Shown in pieces: positions 1 to 9,595 of a DNA stretch of 64,000 nt (its first letter is position 1; each line of letters opens with the position of its first letter). A model generated the notes under the pieces. The model saw only the letters and a list, made by a program, of their open reading frames with translations, was not told the DNA's origin and searched no databases. A program made the translations under genes and the position numbers. The DNA is from Plebeiibacterium sediminum (GTDB lineage: Bacteria; Bacteroidota; Bacteroidia; Bacteroidales; Marinilabiliaceae): assembly GCF_026013605.1 (NCBI RefSeq), contig NZ_JAPDPJ010000005.1, positions 97,313-161,312 of the forward strand, read 5' to 3'.

Positions 1-1
1 T

Positions 2-118
2 GGATTGGTATTAGGTTTTGGATTTTTATGGAGTGATTTGATATGTTATACCATTGGTGTTGCAATAGGCTTTTTGTTAGAAAGATTCTTTTATAAGTCA
101 GTATTAGTGAAAAAATAA
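2..118 (+). CDS. C-terminal end of a membrane protein (partial)
   Basis: The frame open from base 2 gives 38 residues up to a TAA at 116-118. The peptide is strongly hydrophobic (GLVLGFGFLWSDLICYTIG and onward) and ends in a basic tail, KSVLVKK, so it looks like the last transmembrane segment and cytoplasmic end of an integral membrane protein. It lies 12 bases before the next gene on the same strand and may share its transcript. The family cannot be named from this fragment. Confidence 0.55.
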   Translation, partial: GLVLGFGFLWSDLICYTIGVAIGFLLERFFYKSVLVKK

Positions 119-130
119 AGATTTAAAATT

Positions 131-913
131 ATGGACATTCTCACACATACTTTATCAGGAGTTGCTGCTGCATCAGTTGTAGCTAATGTAAGTAATGGTA
201 AATTAGCTCATAAAATTAAGTTATTGGTAACAGGAGCTTTTGCCGGAGCTTTGCCTGATATAGATGTGATTACAAAATGGAGTGGTTTTGACGCAACTTT
301 TGGAAAGTGGTTTGATTTATCTATTTCAGGGAATGAAGCCTTTGGGGCTAAGCTTTGGTATTCTCACCATGCCTTTTTTCACTCTTTATTGGCATCTGTA
401 ATTTTTGGATTACTATTGGGATTGATTTTGTATGCAGCAAAAAGCAAATTTAAAATATCAAGGTCGTCTTTATTATCCGCAATTCCTTTTGTATTGGCAT
501 TTGTTTTTGGTTACAATATGCACCTGCTGGAAGATATGGTTACGCCCGGTGGAGGATGGGGAGGAGTAGCTTATTTATGGCCTTCAAAAGTATACATTGG
601 TGGTTTTGGTGATACCTGGTGGTGGAATAATTATGATGTATTTCTGATAGTAAGTGGAGTAGTGTTTTTTAATACCGCATTGCTACTACTTGGGAAATTA
701 AGGTTAAAAAGATTCGGCGCAGTTAGTATCCTGATTTTTGTGTTAGGCTTTACGCTTGGCGTGGTTCAGGTTAAAAACCGGGATTTTAATTTTAATGCCA
801 GGGGAACAGCACATAAAGAAGAACTTTCAAAAGAAATACAAAAGGAGGCTCTTGGAGAAAATGTTTTTTACTTAATGGAGAAATTAGATGCCATAATACC
901 TGTTGCGTTTTAA
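131..913 (+). CDS. YdjM-like membrane-bound metal-dependent hydrolase
   Basis: A 260-residue inner-membrane protein of the YdjM/DUF457 family. It opens with the family signature MDILTHTLSG, then has ALPDID near residue 42 and a histidine cluster YSHHAFFHS near residue 80; these polar His/Asp residues sit between membrane segments and are the presumed metal ligands. Further hydrophobic segments lie near residues 87-102, 117-132, 175-188 and 197-213. The gene follows the partial membrane protein closely. Family members are predicted hydrolases, but no substrate is established, so the family call is firm and the activity is not. Confidence 0.75.
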   Translation: MDILTHTLSGVAAASVVANVSNGKLAHKIKLLVTGAFAGALPDIDVITKWSGFDATFGKWFDLSISGNEAFGAKLWYSHHAFFHSLLASVIFGLLLGLILYAAKSKFKISRSSLLSAIPFVLAFVFGYNMHLLEDMVTPGGGWGGVAYLWPSKVYIGGFGDTWWWNNYDVFLIVSGVVFFNTALLLLGKLRLKRFGAVSILIFVLGFTLGVVQVKNRDFNFNARGTAHKEELSKEIQKEALGENVFYLMEKLDAIIPVAF

Positions 914-1299
914 TATTAAACTTGCCATTGATTAATAGATCATCTTTTTTCAGCAATTCACCGTATAATTCTAATGATGGATTAAAGTTCAAAAAAAGGA
1001 TTGGGCTAAGCTCCTGATCAACTTTTTTAGTTTAGAGGTAAATTTTAAATGGTGATGCAATTATTTCAAAGAATGGATGCTTTAATTGAAGGTGGAGGCC
1101 AATATTTTAATAAAAAGTGTCATTCTTATTATGGTGAAGTCTATTATTTTGAATATAAATGCCAATCTTATCTATTAGGAAGTCAATATTTAGATTTTTT
1201 CGGTAAACTTATAAGGTGTATTGCTGATATTTTAAGGAGAACCCTGATATTTTGATATGTACAGGTCATTTTTTAATGACCTGCTCCATAAGAAAGTTA
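914..1299. other. Intergenic stretch with one doubtful small frame
   Basis: No gene is well supported here. A plus-strand frame at 1049-1255 would encode 68 residues, but it has no recognisable motif, signal peptide or ribosome-binding site. On the minus strand, a frame open from about 1031 down to 792 reads like protein between 1030 and 915 (for example NPSLELYGELLKK) but has no ATG and runs into the antisense of the upstream gene, so it may be a decayed gene end. A perfect 9-bp hairpin with a TTTT loop lies at 1262-1283, without a following T run. Confidence 0.3.
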
Positions 1300-1854
1300 T
1301 TACTCATTTATTTTTCTGATTACTTTTGCCGGATTACCAGCAGCTAATGTATCGGCCGGGATATCTTTTGTGACTACAGATCCGGCACCAATAACAGCTC
1401 TGTCGCCAATGGTAACGCCGGGACAAATGGTAGAGTGGCCACCAATCCAGCATTCTTCCCCAATTGTTACAGTTTTGCAGTCTTCCCAGGTTCTTCTGTC
1501 TTCTATGTTTACAGGATGTTGCGCAGTATATATATGTACGCCTGGAGCAATTAATGTTTTCTTGCCTATAAATACCTTGGCGCCGTCTAATATACAACCA
1601 CCAGAATTAATAAATACGCCATCTTCAGCATGAATATTTTCTCCGTAATCGCAATAAAAGGGAGGTACAATATTTAAGTTCCTGGCTGAATTAGGACATA
1701 ACTCATTGATCGTATCCTGAAATTTGTCGGTATAATATTCTGTAACATTAAGTTTGTGAAGTGTCTTTTTTACTTGTGTTCGAATATCCGTTAATTCCTT
1801 GCAAAAAGCATCATATGGTTCTCCTGCAACCATCTTCTCTTTTTCTGTTTTCAT
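1300..1854 (-). CDS. Maltose O-acetyltransferase-like sugar acetyltransferase
   Basis: A 184-residue member of the Maa/NodL branch of hexapeptide-repeat acetyltransferases, which transfer acetyl groups from acetyl-CoA to sugar hydroxyls. It opens with the Maa N-terminal helical region (KEKMVAGEPYDAF). Hexapeptide repeats of the left-handed beta-helix follow (IGKKTLIAPGV, then IGDRAVIGAGSVVTKDIP), and it ends in the usual AAGNPAKVIRKI. YTAQHPV carries the histidine expected in the active site. Length is normal. It is a single gene; its substrate in this organism is unknown. Confidence 0.9.
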   Translation of the reverse strand: MKTEKEKMVAGEPYDAFCKELTDIRTQVKKTLHKLNVTEYYTDKFQDTINELCPNSARNLNIVPPFYCDYGENIHAEDGVFINSGGCILDGAKVFIGKKTLIAPGVHIYTAQHPVNIEDRRTWEDCKTVTIGEECWIGGHSTICPGVTIGDRAVIGAGSVVTKDIPADTLAAGNPAKVIRKINE

Positions 1855-2132
1855 TTTATATGTAGTTTGTTTTTATTTCATAACATAGATTCAAAGTCTC
1901 CAAAAATAAGGAATATAAACAATAAAAATGGCTATGATCTTGAGCATCCAACGAAAACAAGTGTTCTTTTGAGAAAATTGAAAAGTAATCAGATAGATAA
2001 TATTATTTTAAACTCCGAATGTTATAGGGCTTAAAATATGAGTGTTTGTACATTTCACACTTTGGTTGTTGTCAAATTATTACAAAGCGTTTATATTTGA
2101 TCATCAGATCATACACAATATTTATAATCAAT
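1855..2132. other. Divergent intergenic region
   Basis: This spacer of 278 bases separates the minus-strand acetyltransferase from the plus-strand M1 aminopeptidase and should hold both promoters. It is very AT-rich. I could not assign a convincing promoter pair or operator by eye. Confidence 0.4.
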
Positions 2133-4682
2133 ATGAAGACCTTACTCACTTCACTTTTAATAATTACTTTCCTTATTTCATCCTGCAACCACGATCAAAA
2201 AAAGTCATTGGAAAAAGGAGTTTCAAAAGAATTAGCTGAAAATAGATTCGAGGAGATTTCAGATATAGCATATCATCTGGAAATGAATATACCTGATTCT
2301 ATAAATATCCCAATCAAAGCAAAAGCAAGCGTAAATCTCACTAAAAAAGATATTACCACTCCTTTGGTTTTTGATTTTGTTTCAGATCCGGATCATGTTA
2401 TAATGGTAAGAGCAAACAACGAGAAAGTTTATTTTTCATTAGAAAACGAGCATCTGGTTATTCCGGGTAATTATTTAAAGGAAGGTGAAAATAATATTGA
2501 GATAGAGTTTTGGATGGGAGAGGGCGCATTAAACCGAAACGAGAAATATTTGTATTCGTTATTTGTTCCTGACAGAGCTCGCACTGTCATTCCTTGTTTT
2601 GATCAGCCTGATCTAAAAGCAAAGGTTTCTTATGCTATTGACATGCCTAAGACCTGGACAGCCATTACCAATGGAAAACCTTATTTAGAGGAAGAAACTT
2701 CAGCAACAACCAAACGTATTACTTATTCCGAGTCAAAACCAATCAGTACCTATTTATGGGCTTTTGCCGTTGGTGAGTTTAAGAAGGTTAGTGAAACCAG
2801 AAATGGTATGGAGATTTCAATGTATCACCAGGAGAAAGATTCGCTTAAATTAAGCCGAAGTATAGCTCCGGTTTTTGATCAGGTTTTTCATTCGTTACAA
2901 TGGCTCGAAAATTTCACTCACATAAAATATCCGTTTAATAAGTACGACTTAGTTTGCATTCCATCTTTCCAGTTTTCAGGTATGGAGCACCCCGGAGCAG
3001 TTTATTATCGACAAGAAAAATTGTTTTTAAGTGAAACTCCAACTCAGGAAGAACTGTTAAACAGAGCTCAACTTATTGCCCACGAAACAGCGCATATGTG
3101 GTTTGGTGATTTGGTTACCATGAAATGGTTTAGTGGCGTATGGCAAAAAGAAGTGTTTGCCAATTTTATGGCAGATAAGATTGTCAAGGAGCAATTCCCG
3201 AACTTAAATCATGAGCTTACCTTTCTTACCACACATTTTCCTTCCTCGTTTTCAGTTGACAGAACGCAGGCAGCAAATCCAATAGAGCAAAAACTGGATA
3301 ATTTAGAAAATGCCAGCTCAATGTATGGAACTATTATATATCATAAAGCACCTATTGTAATGAATCAGTTGGAGAAATTGATGGGTGATCATATGTTGCA
3401 GCAAGGCCTAAGAAAATACCTGGCGACTTATAGTTATAAAAATGCATCATGGGCTGACTTGATAAAAATACTCACAGAATTATCGGAATATGATTTGGAG
3501 TTATGGAGTAAAAACTGGGTGAATGAGCCAGGCAGACCAATCATTGAATTTGTAGAAGAAGATGATCAATTATTTGTAAAACAAACTCCCGAATATTCTG
3601 ATAGCAGCAAAGTTTGGGCTCAACGAATAAAGTATATGGCAGTTAATAATAATCAGTTACAAACTGAAGACTTAGAATTATTAACCAGGAAACAGAAGGT
3701 GGCAGACGAAAAACCTCAATTTATATTACCATCTGTTGATGCTAGTGGCTATGGGTTATTTTTATTTGATCCGATATCGCTGGAGTATGCTTTAAATAAT
3801 GTTTATCGATGGCAGGATGATCTGATTACAGGAAGTGTATTGGTGCATTTATATGAAAATTTATTGCATGGAAATGTGACTCCTGAAAAGTACTTAACCA
3901 TGCTTTGTAAATCGGTTGAAGATATTGACAATGAACAACTGTTAAGTTTGGTTTGCGACCAGTTGTCTACTGTGTTTTGGCGATGTTCAGGTGCTGAATT
4001 AAGAACACGTATGGCTCCTGAGTTGGAGGAGGCTTTATTAAATAAAATGAATAAAGTTGAGCATTTAAGTATAAGGCGATTGTTAATTAAAACCTGGGCT
4101 AATATTGCTTTAACACCACAAGGCTTAAAAAAATTACGTCAGGTTGTAATTCGAAAAAAGGAAATGGCAGACGTTCAATTGTCGGAAAGAGATTTGAGTA
4201 CTATGGCGATGCAACTGGCTTTAAAAGATTCAGAATTGGATGACGCATTTCTTTTAACAATGGCAGAAGATGTAAAAGATGAGGATGTGAGAGGCATGAT
4301 GGAGTTTGTGAGTCCTGTATTTTCAAAAGATGATGCTGTTATTGATGCTTTTGTGGAGGGATTAAGTAATCTGGAAAATCGTAAAAAAGAGAACTGGGTG
4401 CTCACTGCAATGGCTTTTATTCATCATCCATATCATCAGGAACATAACATAAAGTATTTAAATGCAGCATTGGAGTTAACTAAAACAATTAAAGAAACTG
4501 GATCTTTGTTTTTCCCAATGTCGTGGGTACAGGTTACCTTAAGAGGATATGGATCTGCAGAGGCTTTAAAAATTGTAGGCTACTTTTTTAAAGATAATCC
4601 TGTTTATCCGGAAGATCTTAAAGCTAAAATATTACAGTCGCTCGATATGGTTTCAAGGGTTAGAAAAATGAAGAGGTTTTAA
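2133..4682 (+). CDS. M1 family aminopeptidase, predicted lipoprotein
   Basis: A zinc metallopeptidase of the M1 (gluzincin) family that removes N-terminal residues from peptides. The zinc site HETAHMWFGD begins at His317 (ligands His317 and His321), and Glu340 in QKEVFANF is the third ligand at the family spacing. Upstream, FSGMEHPGAVYY around residue 283 is the substrate-binding GxMEN-like motif in the GMEHPG variant. The reading frame extends back to 2046, but ATG 2133 gives a proper lipoprotein signal, MKTLLTSLLIITFLISSC, so I chose it (849 residues). The C-terminal half is the helical ERAP1-like domain. It probably acts on peptides in the periplasm or at the cell surface. Confidence 0.9.
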   Translation: MKTLLTSLLIITFLISSCNHDQKKSLEKGVSKELAENRFEEISDIAYHLEMNIPDSINIPIKAKASVNLTKKDITTPLVFDFVSDPDHVIMVRANNEKVYFSLENEHLVIPGNYLKEGENNIEIEFWMGEGALNRNEKYLYSLFVPDRARTVIPCFDQPDLKAKVSYAIDMPKTWTAITNGKPYLEEETSATTKRITYSESKPISTYLWAFAVGEFKKVSETRNGMEISMYHQEKDSLKLSRSIAPVFDQVFHSLQWLENFTHIKYPFNKYDLVCIPSFQFSGMEHPGAVYYRQEKLFLSETPTQEELLNRAQLIAHETAHMWFGDLVTMKWFSGVWQKEVFANFMADKIVKEQFPNLNHELTFLTTHFPSSFSVDRTQAANPIEQKLDNLENASSMYGTIIYHKAPIVMNQLEKLMGDHMLQQGLRKYLATYSYKNASWADLIKILTELSEYDLELWSKNWVNEPGRPIIEFVEEDDQLFVKQTPEYSDSSKVWAQRIKYMAVNNNQLQTEDLELLTRKQKVADEKPQFILPSVDASGYGLFLFDPISLEYALNNVYRWQDDLITGSVLVHLYENLLHGNVTPEKYLTMLCKSVEDIDNEQLLSLVCDQLSTVFWRCSGAELRTRMAPELEEALLNKMNKVEHLSIRRLLIKTWANIALTPQGLKKLRQVVIRKKEMADVQLSERDLSTMAMQLALKDSELDDAFLLTMAEDVKDEDVRGMMEFVSPVFSKDDAVIDAFVEGLSNLENRKKENWVLTAMAFIHHPYHQEHNIKYLNAALELTKTIKETGSLFFPMSWVQVTLRGYGSAEALKIVGYFFKDNPVYPEDLKAKILQSLDMVSRVRKMKRF

Positions 4683-4684
4683 TT

Positions 4685-4732
4685 GTTGATTCGTTAATTT
4701 GCTTATCTGTGTAGACAAATCAACGAATTAAC
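4685..4732. terminator. Inverted repeat between convergent genes
   Basis: A 16-base arm at 4685-4700 pairs with 4717-4732 except for two positions that can wobble. It lies between the convergent aminopeptidase and YdcF-like genes. There is no clear T run, so termination is an inference from position. Confidence 0.4.
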
Positions 4733-4751
4733 ACATCCACAAGATTGGCAA

Positions 4752-5516
4752 TTAACTAAATCCTTTTGCTTTATAAACCACATATCCAATCCATTCTCTG
4801 AACAGGCGTTCCCACATGGCTAAAACGCCGGCAGAGGGTGTAATGGCATCTGCCAAATCAGGTTTTAAATTTCCTTGTAGGGGATCTGTTTTATAAGGTT
4901 CAACAAGTATACCTTCCTTAGCAAAACATCCCAAAGCTCTTTTCATATGAAAACCGGAAGTAACCAATAAAAAATGACCATCTTCGATGTTTTTTTCTTT
5001 GAGCATTTTTAATGTTTCAACGGCATTTTCATGAGTGTTTCTGGATTGCCATTCCACCAATAAACGTTCTTTAGGGATATCCATTAATTGCAGGTAGTCT
5101 TTTAAAAACTCTCCTTCGTGTTTTTCTTTCGCTATAATTCGGGCAGAACCTCCGGTAAAAATAAACCAGTCAGCTTTACCCAATTTATACAGTTCTAATG
5201 CCTGAAACATTCTGTCGGCACTTTCTGTAAAGCGAATTCTTTTCACATCTGTACGGTAATTTGAAAATCCTCCTAAAAGTATGATGCCATCATAGTGTTC
5301 AACAGTTTGGGGATTTCTTAGTTTTCCTTCCCACCATCCGCTTACATGGTAAAACAAATATTGATTTGAAAAGACCAATAGAATACAAAAGGAAGATATT
5401 AACAACCATTTTCGTCTTTTAAATTTTGGAAATATAATATAAATGAGGAGGAGTACTGAAATCCACCAAATAGGTGAAAGAAAAAAAGATAGGATCTTAG
5501 AAAGAATGAAAAACAT
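4752..5516 (-). CDS. YdcF/ElyC-like DUF218 membrane protein
   Basis: A 254-residue DUF218 protein with two N-terminal membrane segments (about residues 4-27 and 37-55) followed by the soluble DUF218 domain. Family signatures are visible in order: YDGIILLGG, FTGGSARI, the acidic RNTHENA motif and LVTSGFHMKRA. Relatives such as ElyC and SanA affect envelope and cell-wall precursor steps, but no enzymatic reaction is firmly known. It is a single gene, convergent with the M1 peptidase. Confidence 0.82.
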   Translation of the reverse strand: MFFILSKILSFFLSPIWWISVLLLIYIIFPKFKRRKWLLISSFCILLVFSNQYLFYHVSGWWEGKLRNPQTVEHYDGIILLGGFSNYRTDVKRIRFTESADRMFQALELYKLGKADWFIFTGGSARIIAKEKHEGEFLKDYLQLMDIPKERLLVEWQSRNTHENAVETLKMLKEKNIEDGHFLLVTSGFHMKRALGCFAKEGILVEPYKTDPLQGNLKPDLADAITPSAGVLAMWERLFREWIGYVVYKAKGFS

Positions 5517-5610
5517 GATGCTTTTTCTTTTTTGATTTTAAAAAACGCAATTAAGACGCGAAAAATACAAAGAACATTTGATATATTTATCCTACTCAAA
5601 ATTATCCATT

Positions 5611-6126
5611 ATGCATTTTAAAGAGCTAATACGAAGCCGATACTCGGTAAGGAAGTATCATGAAAATAAAGTTAACAGAACATTATTAAAGGAAGTTGTA
5701 AATGCCGGTCGTTTGGCGCCTTCTGCAGCAAATCGTCAGCCATGGAAATTTGTAGTTGTTGATGAGGATGACGTTTTAGAAAAAGTAAAAACAGCCTATT
5801 CCAGAGATTGGTTTGATAAAATTCCGGGAGTAATTATTATTTATGGTAATCATGAAGAATCCTGGAAACGTTCGTATGATGAAAAGGACCATTGTGATAT
5901 TGATATAGCCATAGCAATTGATCATATGACGTTAATGGCAACAGAATTAGGATTAGGAACTTGTTGGGTATGTCATTTTAATCCTGAAGTAATTAATGGA
6001 ATCATTAAAAATGAAGAAGGATTAGAGCCAATAGCTTTATTAACGATAGGTTATCCACAGGAAATAAAAGCGCCTGAAAAGGTGAGGAAAAATATAGATG
6101 AGGTATTAACTTTTAATAGTTTGTAA
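5611..6126 (+). CDS. Nitroreductase family protein
   Basis: A 171-residue FMN-dependent oxidoreductase of the nitroreductase fold. The FMN-phosphate signature RSRYSVRKY is near residue 8 and LAPSAANRQPWKF follows near residue 36; LGLGTCWVCHFNPE and LLTIGYP are the later cofactor and core motifs. The frame begins at TTG 5578, but ATG 5611 gives the usual start of the family (MHFKELIRSR). Small single-domain members of this type reduce nitro compounds, quinones or flavins; the physiological substrate cannot be read from the sequence. Confidence 0.85.
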   Translation: MHFKELIRSRYSVRKYHENKVNRTLLKEVVNAGRLAPSAANRQPWKFVVVDEDDVLEKVKTAYSRDWFDKIPGVIIIYGNHEESWKRSYDEKDHCDIDIAIAIDHMTLMATELGLGTCWVCHFNPEVINGIIKNEEGLEPIALLTIGYPQEIKAPEKVRKNIDEVLTFNSL

Positions 6127-6140
6127 TCTTCCTAAATAAG

Positions 6141-6185
6141 AAAACCTAAAGAGCATCAACATGATTTGGTGCTTTTTAGGTTTAT
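6141..6185. terminator. Bidirectional terminator hairpin
   Basis: A long stem, AAACCTAAAGAGCATCAA against TTGGTGCTTTTTAGGTTT, sits between the convergent nitroreductase and DUF6588 genes, with A-rich and T-rich flanks that would serve both strands. Confidence 0.7.
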
Positions 6186-6208
6186 TATATCATTTTATTG
6201 CATTCTTA

Positions 6209-7204
6209 TTATCTGAAGTTATATCCAATACCAAAATTTAAAGTATTGTATCCACCAAAAGAATAATCTGCAAAAAGGTCGATAAACTTTATTTTAGCAT
6301 TAATACCAAAGTTGATATCTATTTGAGAATAATCATAACTAACTGTTATGGGATTCGTTTCTTCTATTTGATTTGCCGTATTGCCAACATAGTAATTTCC
6401 CTCCAGGGAATAGTCCACAGTTGAGGCTCCATATCCAATTCCGGCATAGGCCGAAAAAACTCTTAAGTCCATTCCAACCAATATCCGTCCTGTATAACCA
6501 GACGCTTTACCGTGTAATTGTTGACCACTTGAAGTATTGGCCGGGTAAGTTACATCAATATCATTTTGCATGATGCTGTATCCGCCCATTACAGCTAATG
6601 AGAGTATTGGGATTTCATCTAGCCCGGGGATATATTCTTTAATGCTATGCTTGATTGAGGCTCCATACTTTGTAGTACTTCCAATATCATTGTTTTTGTA
6701 TTTAGGTAAGTAGTTTAATCTGAGTTCAGTATTATATGGTAAACCAATACCAGCAGACAGCATTGGAGTTGATATTTTTGTTAACCCACTTCCATTGGGT
6801 AATGTTATTGTTTGACCCGTTGAATTACTTTTTATTACAGATAAGTAATCTGTTTCTCCTGATACATTGGGAGTAATAGGTGTACTTGTGGCCTGTACTG
6901 TATAATTGTTATCAAAATCAGGTAAGTCTGTTATATAAAACCCTTTTTTAATCTCACTCATATTAGTCATTGCCATGGATATTGAAAAGTCAAAGCCTAA
7001 AAAGCGATGTGTTTTTGCAGCGTGGTACCATCCGGAATTCAGGTTTCCTTTTTGCATTTTAGCTAATGGTTCCAGATAAAGTTCCATAAGCTGGTTTCTG
7101 TATTCAGGTTCAGAAAATTGTAGAAACTCCACAACATCTTTTTGAGCATAAATCTGTGCAAAGCATACAGAAATTAATATGGTAAGTATTAGTTTATGGC
7201 GCAT
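6209..7204 (-). CDS. DUF6588-type outer-membrane beta-barrel protein, copy 2
   Basis: A 331-residue secreted protein with an N-terminal signal peptide (cleavage near AQIYAQ). The rest alternates hydrophobic and polar residues and ends in an aromatic-rich strand (LNFGIGYNFR), as expected of an outer-membrane barrel. Conserved pieces, NLNSGWYHAAKTHRFLGFD and AGIGLPYNTELRLNYLP, recur in the gene at 8574, so the two are paralogues. I take the family to be DUF6588 from remembered members. The SPOR-like gene immediately upstream ends 10 bases away, giving a two-gene unit. Function unknown; an envelope structural or assembly role is an inference. Confidence 0.75.
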   Translation of the reverse strand: MRHKLILTILISVCFAQIYAQKDVVEFLQFSEPEYRNQLMELYLEPLAKMQKGNLNSGWYHAAKTHRFLGFDFSISMAMTNMSEIKKGFYITDLPDFDNNYTVQATSTPITPNVSGETDYLSVIKSNSTGQTITLPNGSGLTKISTPMLSAGIGLPYNTELRLNYLPKYKNNDIGSTTKYGASIKHSIKEYIPGLDEIPILSLAVMGGYSIMQNDIDVTYPANTSSGQQLHGKASGYTGRILVGMDLRVFSAYAGIGYGASTVDYSLEGNYYVGNTANQIEETNPITVSYDYSQIDINFGINAKIKFIDLFADYSFGGYNTLNFGIGYNFR

Positions 7205-7214
7205 GGCGATCTTT

Positions 7215-8270
7215 CTATTGATTTAATTTTTGAAGATAGGTTATTGCTTCTCTAACCGAAATACGAGTTTTGTTTTTATATGCAACAACATAACCTTTAA
7301 CATTGGCATTTTGCAATGCCTTTTTAGCAGCAGTATAGTTGTTATATTTACCTAAACTATAGCGATACCAACCATCACCCTGGTTTTCTATGATTTCCAG
7401 GTTTCCGTTATATACTTTTTTTATACGCTCATTGGGTACCGGTTTTTTATCGGCTAAAATCTGAACTGTAAAATATATTTCATCAGAGTCTTTATTTATT
7501 GCTGTTGAAGGTTTTGTTTCTTTAGGTTCTTCAGTAGCCTTAGTTATTATTGTAGCAGATTCTTTTTGTACCGGTTGTTGTGTTATAGCTGGTTTAATTT
7601 CTTCTTTAGATTGAATCGCCTTTTTCTCTTCAGTAACTACCGTTATTTCTTGTACAACTAATGGTTTTGTTTCCGGTTCTGCTTGATCCAGTAATGACAA
7701 CTCCGTATTTTGTTCTCCATTTTTAATATAAACCAGAGCTTTTTCACACAATAAAACTGCCGATTGAAGATTTTTATTTGATTGATGAATGGCATTGGCA
7801 GCAGCAATTAGGTTGCCTTTTATTTCACTTTTGTCCCTGAAAAATCGGGCATCAGAAACATAAATATCGATGGAGTCGTTTATTAAATTCGATTTAGGGT
7901 ATTTATTTAATGTATCTACCTTTAAATAATGATCCAGATAGTTTTTATAAATCTCAAGTTTTGATTCATATCCGGATTCAAAATACGCTTTCGTTTCCAA
8001 TAATAACCTACTTGTTTTTTTGTTGATCAATAAATTTTCAGATAGATTCAAATAGTTTCTGTTTTCTTCAGGAATACTGTCTCCTACATCTCTTAATTGT
8101 TGAGCAAATAAAATTTGTTCACCTTGATCAATACGTATTTCAGCCTTTTTGATTTTTGATAATTCACCGGAACTAAGCCAGTTTTTTATATCATCAGGGA
8201 TGTGTTGACTTTTTGCATTGAAGGAGAATAATAATGCAGTTATAGTTATTATCCATTTACAAAATTTCAT
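7215..8270 (-). CDS. SPOR-like domain secreted protein, copy 2
   Basis: A 351-residue protein with a signal peptide (ending near FNAKSQ), a helical, charged N-terminal region to about residue 200, a low-complexity E/K/T/P linker to about 265, and a C-terminal SPOR-like domain. That domain starts at YFTVQILADKKPVP and contains GDGWYRYSLGKY and NVKGYVVAYKNKTRIS. SPOR domains bind septal, denuded peptidoglycan in well-studied bacteria, which suggests cell-wall association here. It precedes the DUF6588 barrel and is paralogous to the gene at 9596, best in the C-terminal 80 residues. Confidence 0.75.
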   Translation of the reverse strand: MKFCKWIITITALLFSFNAKSQHIPDDIKNWLSSGELSKIKKAEIRIDQGEQILFAQQLRDVGDSIPEENRNYLNLSENLLINKKTSRLLLETKAYFESGYESKLEIYKNYLDHYLKVDTLNKYPKSNLINDSIDIYVSDARFFRDKSEIKGNLIAAANAIHQSNKNLQSAVLLCEKALVYIKNGEQNTELSLLDQAEPETKPLVVQEITVVTEEKKAIQSKEEIKPAITQQPVQKESATIITKATEEPKETKPSTAINKDSDEIYFTVQILADKKPVPNERIKKVYNGNLEIIENQGDGWYRYSLGKYNNYTAAKKALQNANVKGYVVAYKNKTRISVREAITYLQKLNQ

Positions 8271-8556
8271 GTGTTTGTAATTTTTTGTCTATGGTCATAT
8301 GGAAATCGCCAATTTAGTTATTCACAGGGGGTGAGAAAAACTTTCTCAAGGCTCCTTTCATATGAAGCATAATTTGTGTTGTGTTTTACCTCTAAAAATT
8401 GAACTTGATCGGATTAATTAAGTTATGTGAAAATTAGTAAAATAAGTGGTTAAAATCCATTTTTAGGCGTCCTATTTTATCTTAAGAGTTAACCTTGTTA
8501 TAATATTGATAAAGTAAGAGCATAAAAAAAGCCACCAGAATGTGGTGGCTTTGAGT
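8271..8556. other. Spacer between the two SPOR/DUF6588 units
   Basis: About 300 bases separate copy 1 (to the right) from copy 2 (to the left) on the minus strand. It holds the terminator of copy 1 and presumably the promoter of copy 2. A small imperfect hairpin (GAGAAAAACTTTCTC) lies near 8331. I see no gene. Confidence 0.4.
8524..8551 (-). terminator. Rho-independent terminator of module copy 1
   Basis: Read on the minus strand, AGCCACC-ACATTCT-GGTGGCT forms a 7-bp GC-rich stem followed by seven T residues, about 23 bases beyond the stop of the DUF6588 gene. Confidence 0.85.
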
Positions 8557-8573
8557 AATATTGAACTTAAGTA

Positions 8574-9557
8574 TTATCTGAAATTTATTCCGAAACCAGC
8601 AGTAATTGAGCTGTATTCACCAACAGAGTAATCTGCATGTAAACCAATCACTCCTAGTCTTAGGCGTAATCCAACGTTAAAGTCAAATCCATTAGTATTA
8701 TAACTTAAATTTATTGGATCAAGAGATTCTCCTGTGGAGGTTGTTCCAAATTCACCATTTACGTTAAAGTCACTGGAGCAACGACCATATCCAAGCCCGG
8801 TGTAAAATGCAATGACTGGTAAATTAGCTCCAATCAATAACCTTGTTGTAAAAGCATTTGCATCAATACTAACTTCTCCATTAGTAATCAATCCTCCAAC
8901 ATTTTCCATTGAAGCTGAACCTGAGAAGTTTGTGTATGCAGCTAACACAGACATATTTAATACCGGAACATGTTTGATTCCAGGGATATAATCTTTTATG
9001 TCTTTTTGTAGTCCTGCTCCCCACAGCGATACCTTTCCTGCATCTCCAATTTTTGTTTCCGGCCAATAACGACCTTTAATTTCAATTCCCATCGGTAAGC
9101 CAACACCAACAGTTACCATTGGAGAAACTAAATAATCCATTCCGGAACCATCAGGCATTTCAAAATCTGTAACACCAATAGGATCATCTTTATGTCTTAA
9201 AATAGGAAGATTATCAGAAGAACCTGCAATAGTTTGAGCTTCTGAAGTTGAGTTCGGGGCTAATTCAAAACTTTGTAAGTCTAATTTGCTTACATCAAAA
9301 GTTTTAGCACTGGATGGTGCTTTTGAATAGGCTCCGGTAAGTGTTACATCAAAGCCTAAAACCTTATGAACTTTAGCCGAAGTGTACCAACCTGAGTTTA
9401 AGTTTACTCCCAGCATTTCTCCATATGGTTGAAGATATGGATGTGCTAGCGTTTTAGCATCTGCTGTACCTGCTTCAAATATCTTTCCTATATCAATTTG
9501 AGCAGTCATGTTAATCGTTGCTATAATTGCAATAAAAAGAATAACAATTTTTTTCAT
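8574..9557 (-). CDS. DUF6588-type outer-membrane beta-barrel protein, copy 1
   Basis: A 327-residue paralogue of the protein at 6209. It has a signal peptide (MKKIVILFIAIIATINMTAQ), the shared segment NLNSGWYTSAKVHKVLGFD near residue 50, PMVTVGVGLPMGIEIKGRYW in the middle, and a C-terminal barrel-like strand ending GFGINFR. The frame opens at 9596, but that start would overlap the previous gene and precede the signal peptide, so I use ATG 9557. It lies 38 bases after the SPOR-like gene and before a strong terminator, so the pair is a complete operon. Confidence 0.77.
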   Translation of the reverse strand: MKKIVILFIAIIATINMTAQIDIGKIFEAGTADAKTLAHPYLQPYGEMLGVNLNSGWYTSAKVHKVLGFDVTLTGAYSKAPSSAKTFDVSKLDLQSFELAPNSTSEAQTIAGSSDNLPILRHKDDPIGVTDFEMPDGSGMDYLVSPMVTVGVGLPMGIEIKGRYWPETKIGDAGKVSLWGAGLQKDIKDYIPGIKHVPVLNMSVLAAYTNFSGSASMENVGGLITNGEVSIDANAFTTRLLIGANLPVIAFYTGLGYGRCSSDFNVNGEFGTTSTGESLDPINLSYNTNGFDFNVGLRLRLGVIGLHADYSVGEYSSITAGFGINFR

Positions 9558-9595
9558 TTGTGTGTGTATTATATTATTTATCGAGTTTAAGTGCA

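Noticed and set aside
914..1031. Minus-strand frame that reads like the end of a protein
   Set aside because: No start codon or family match and it continues into the antisense of a real gene; at most a decayed remnant.
1049..1255. 68-residue plus-strand frame
   Set aside because: No motif, ribosome site or conserved character; probably chance in AT-rich DNA.
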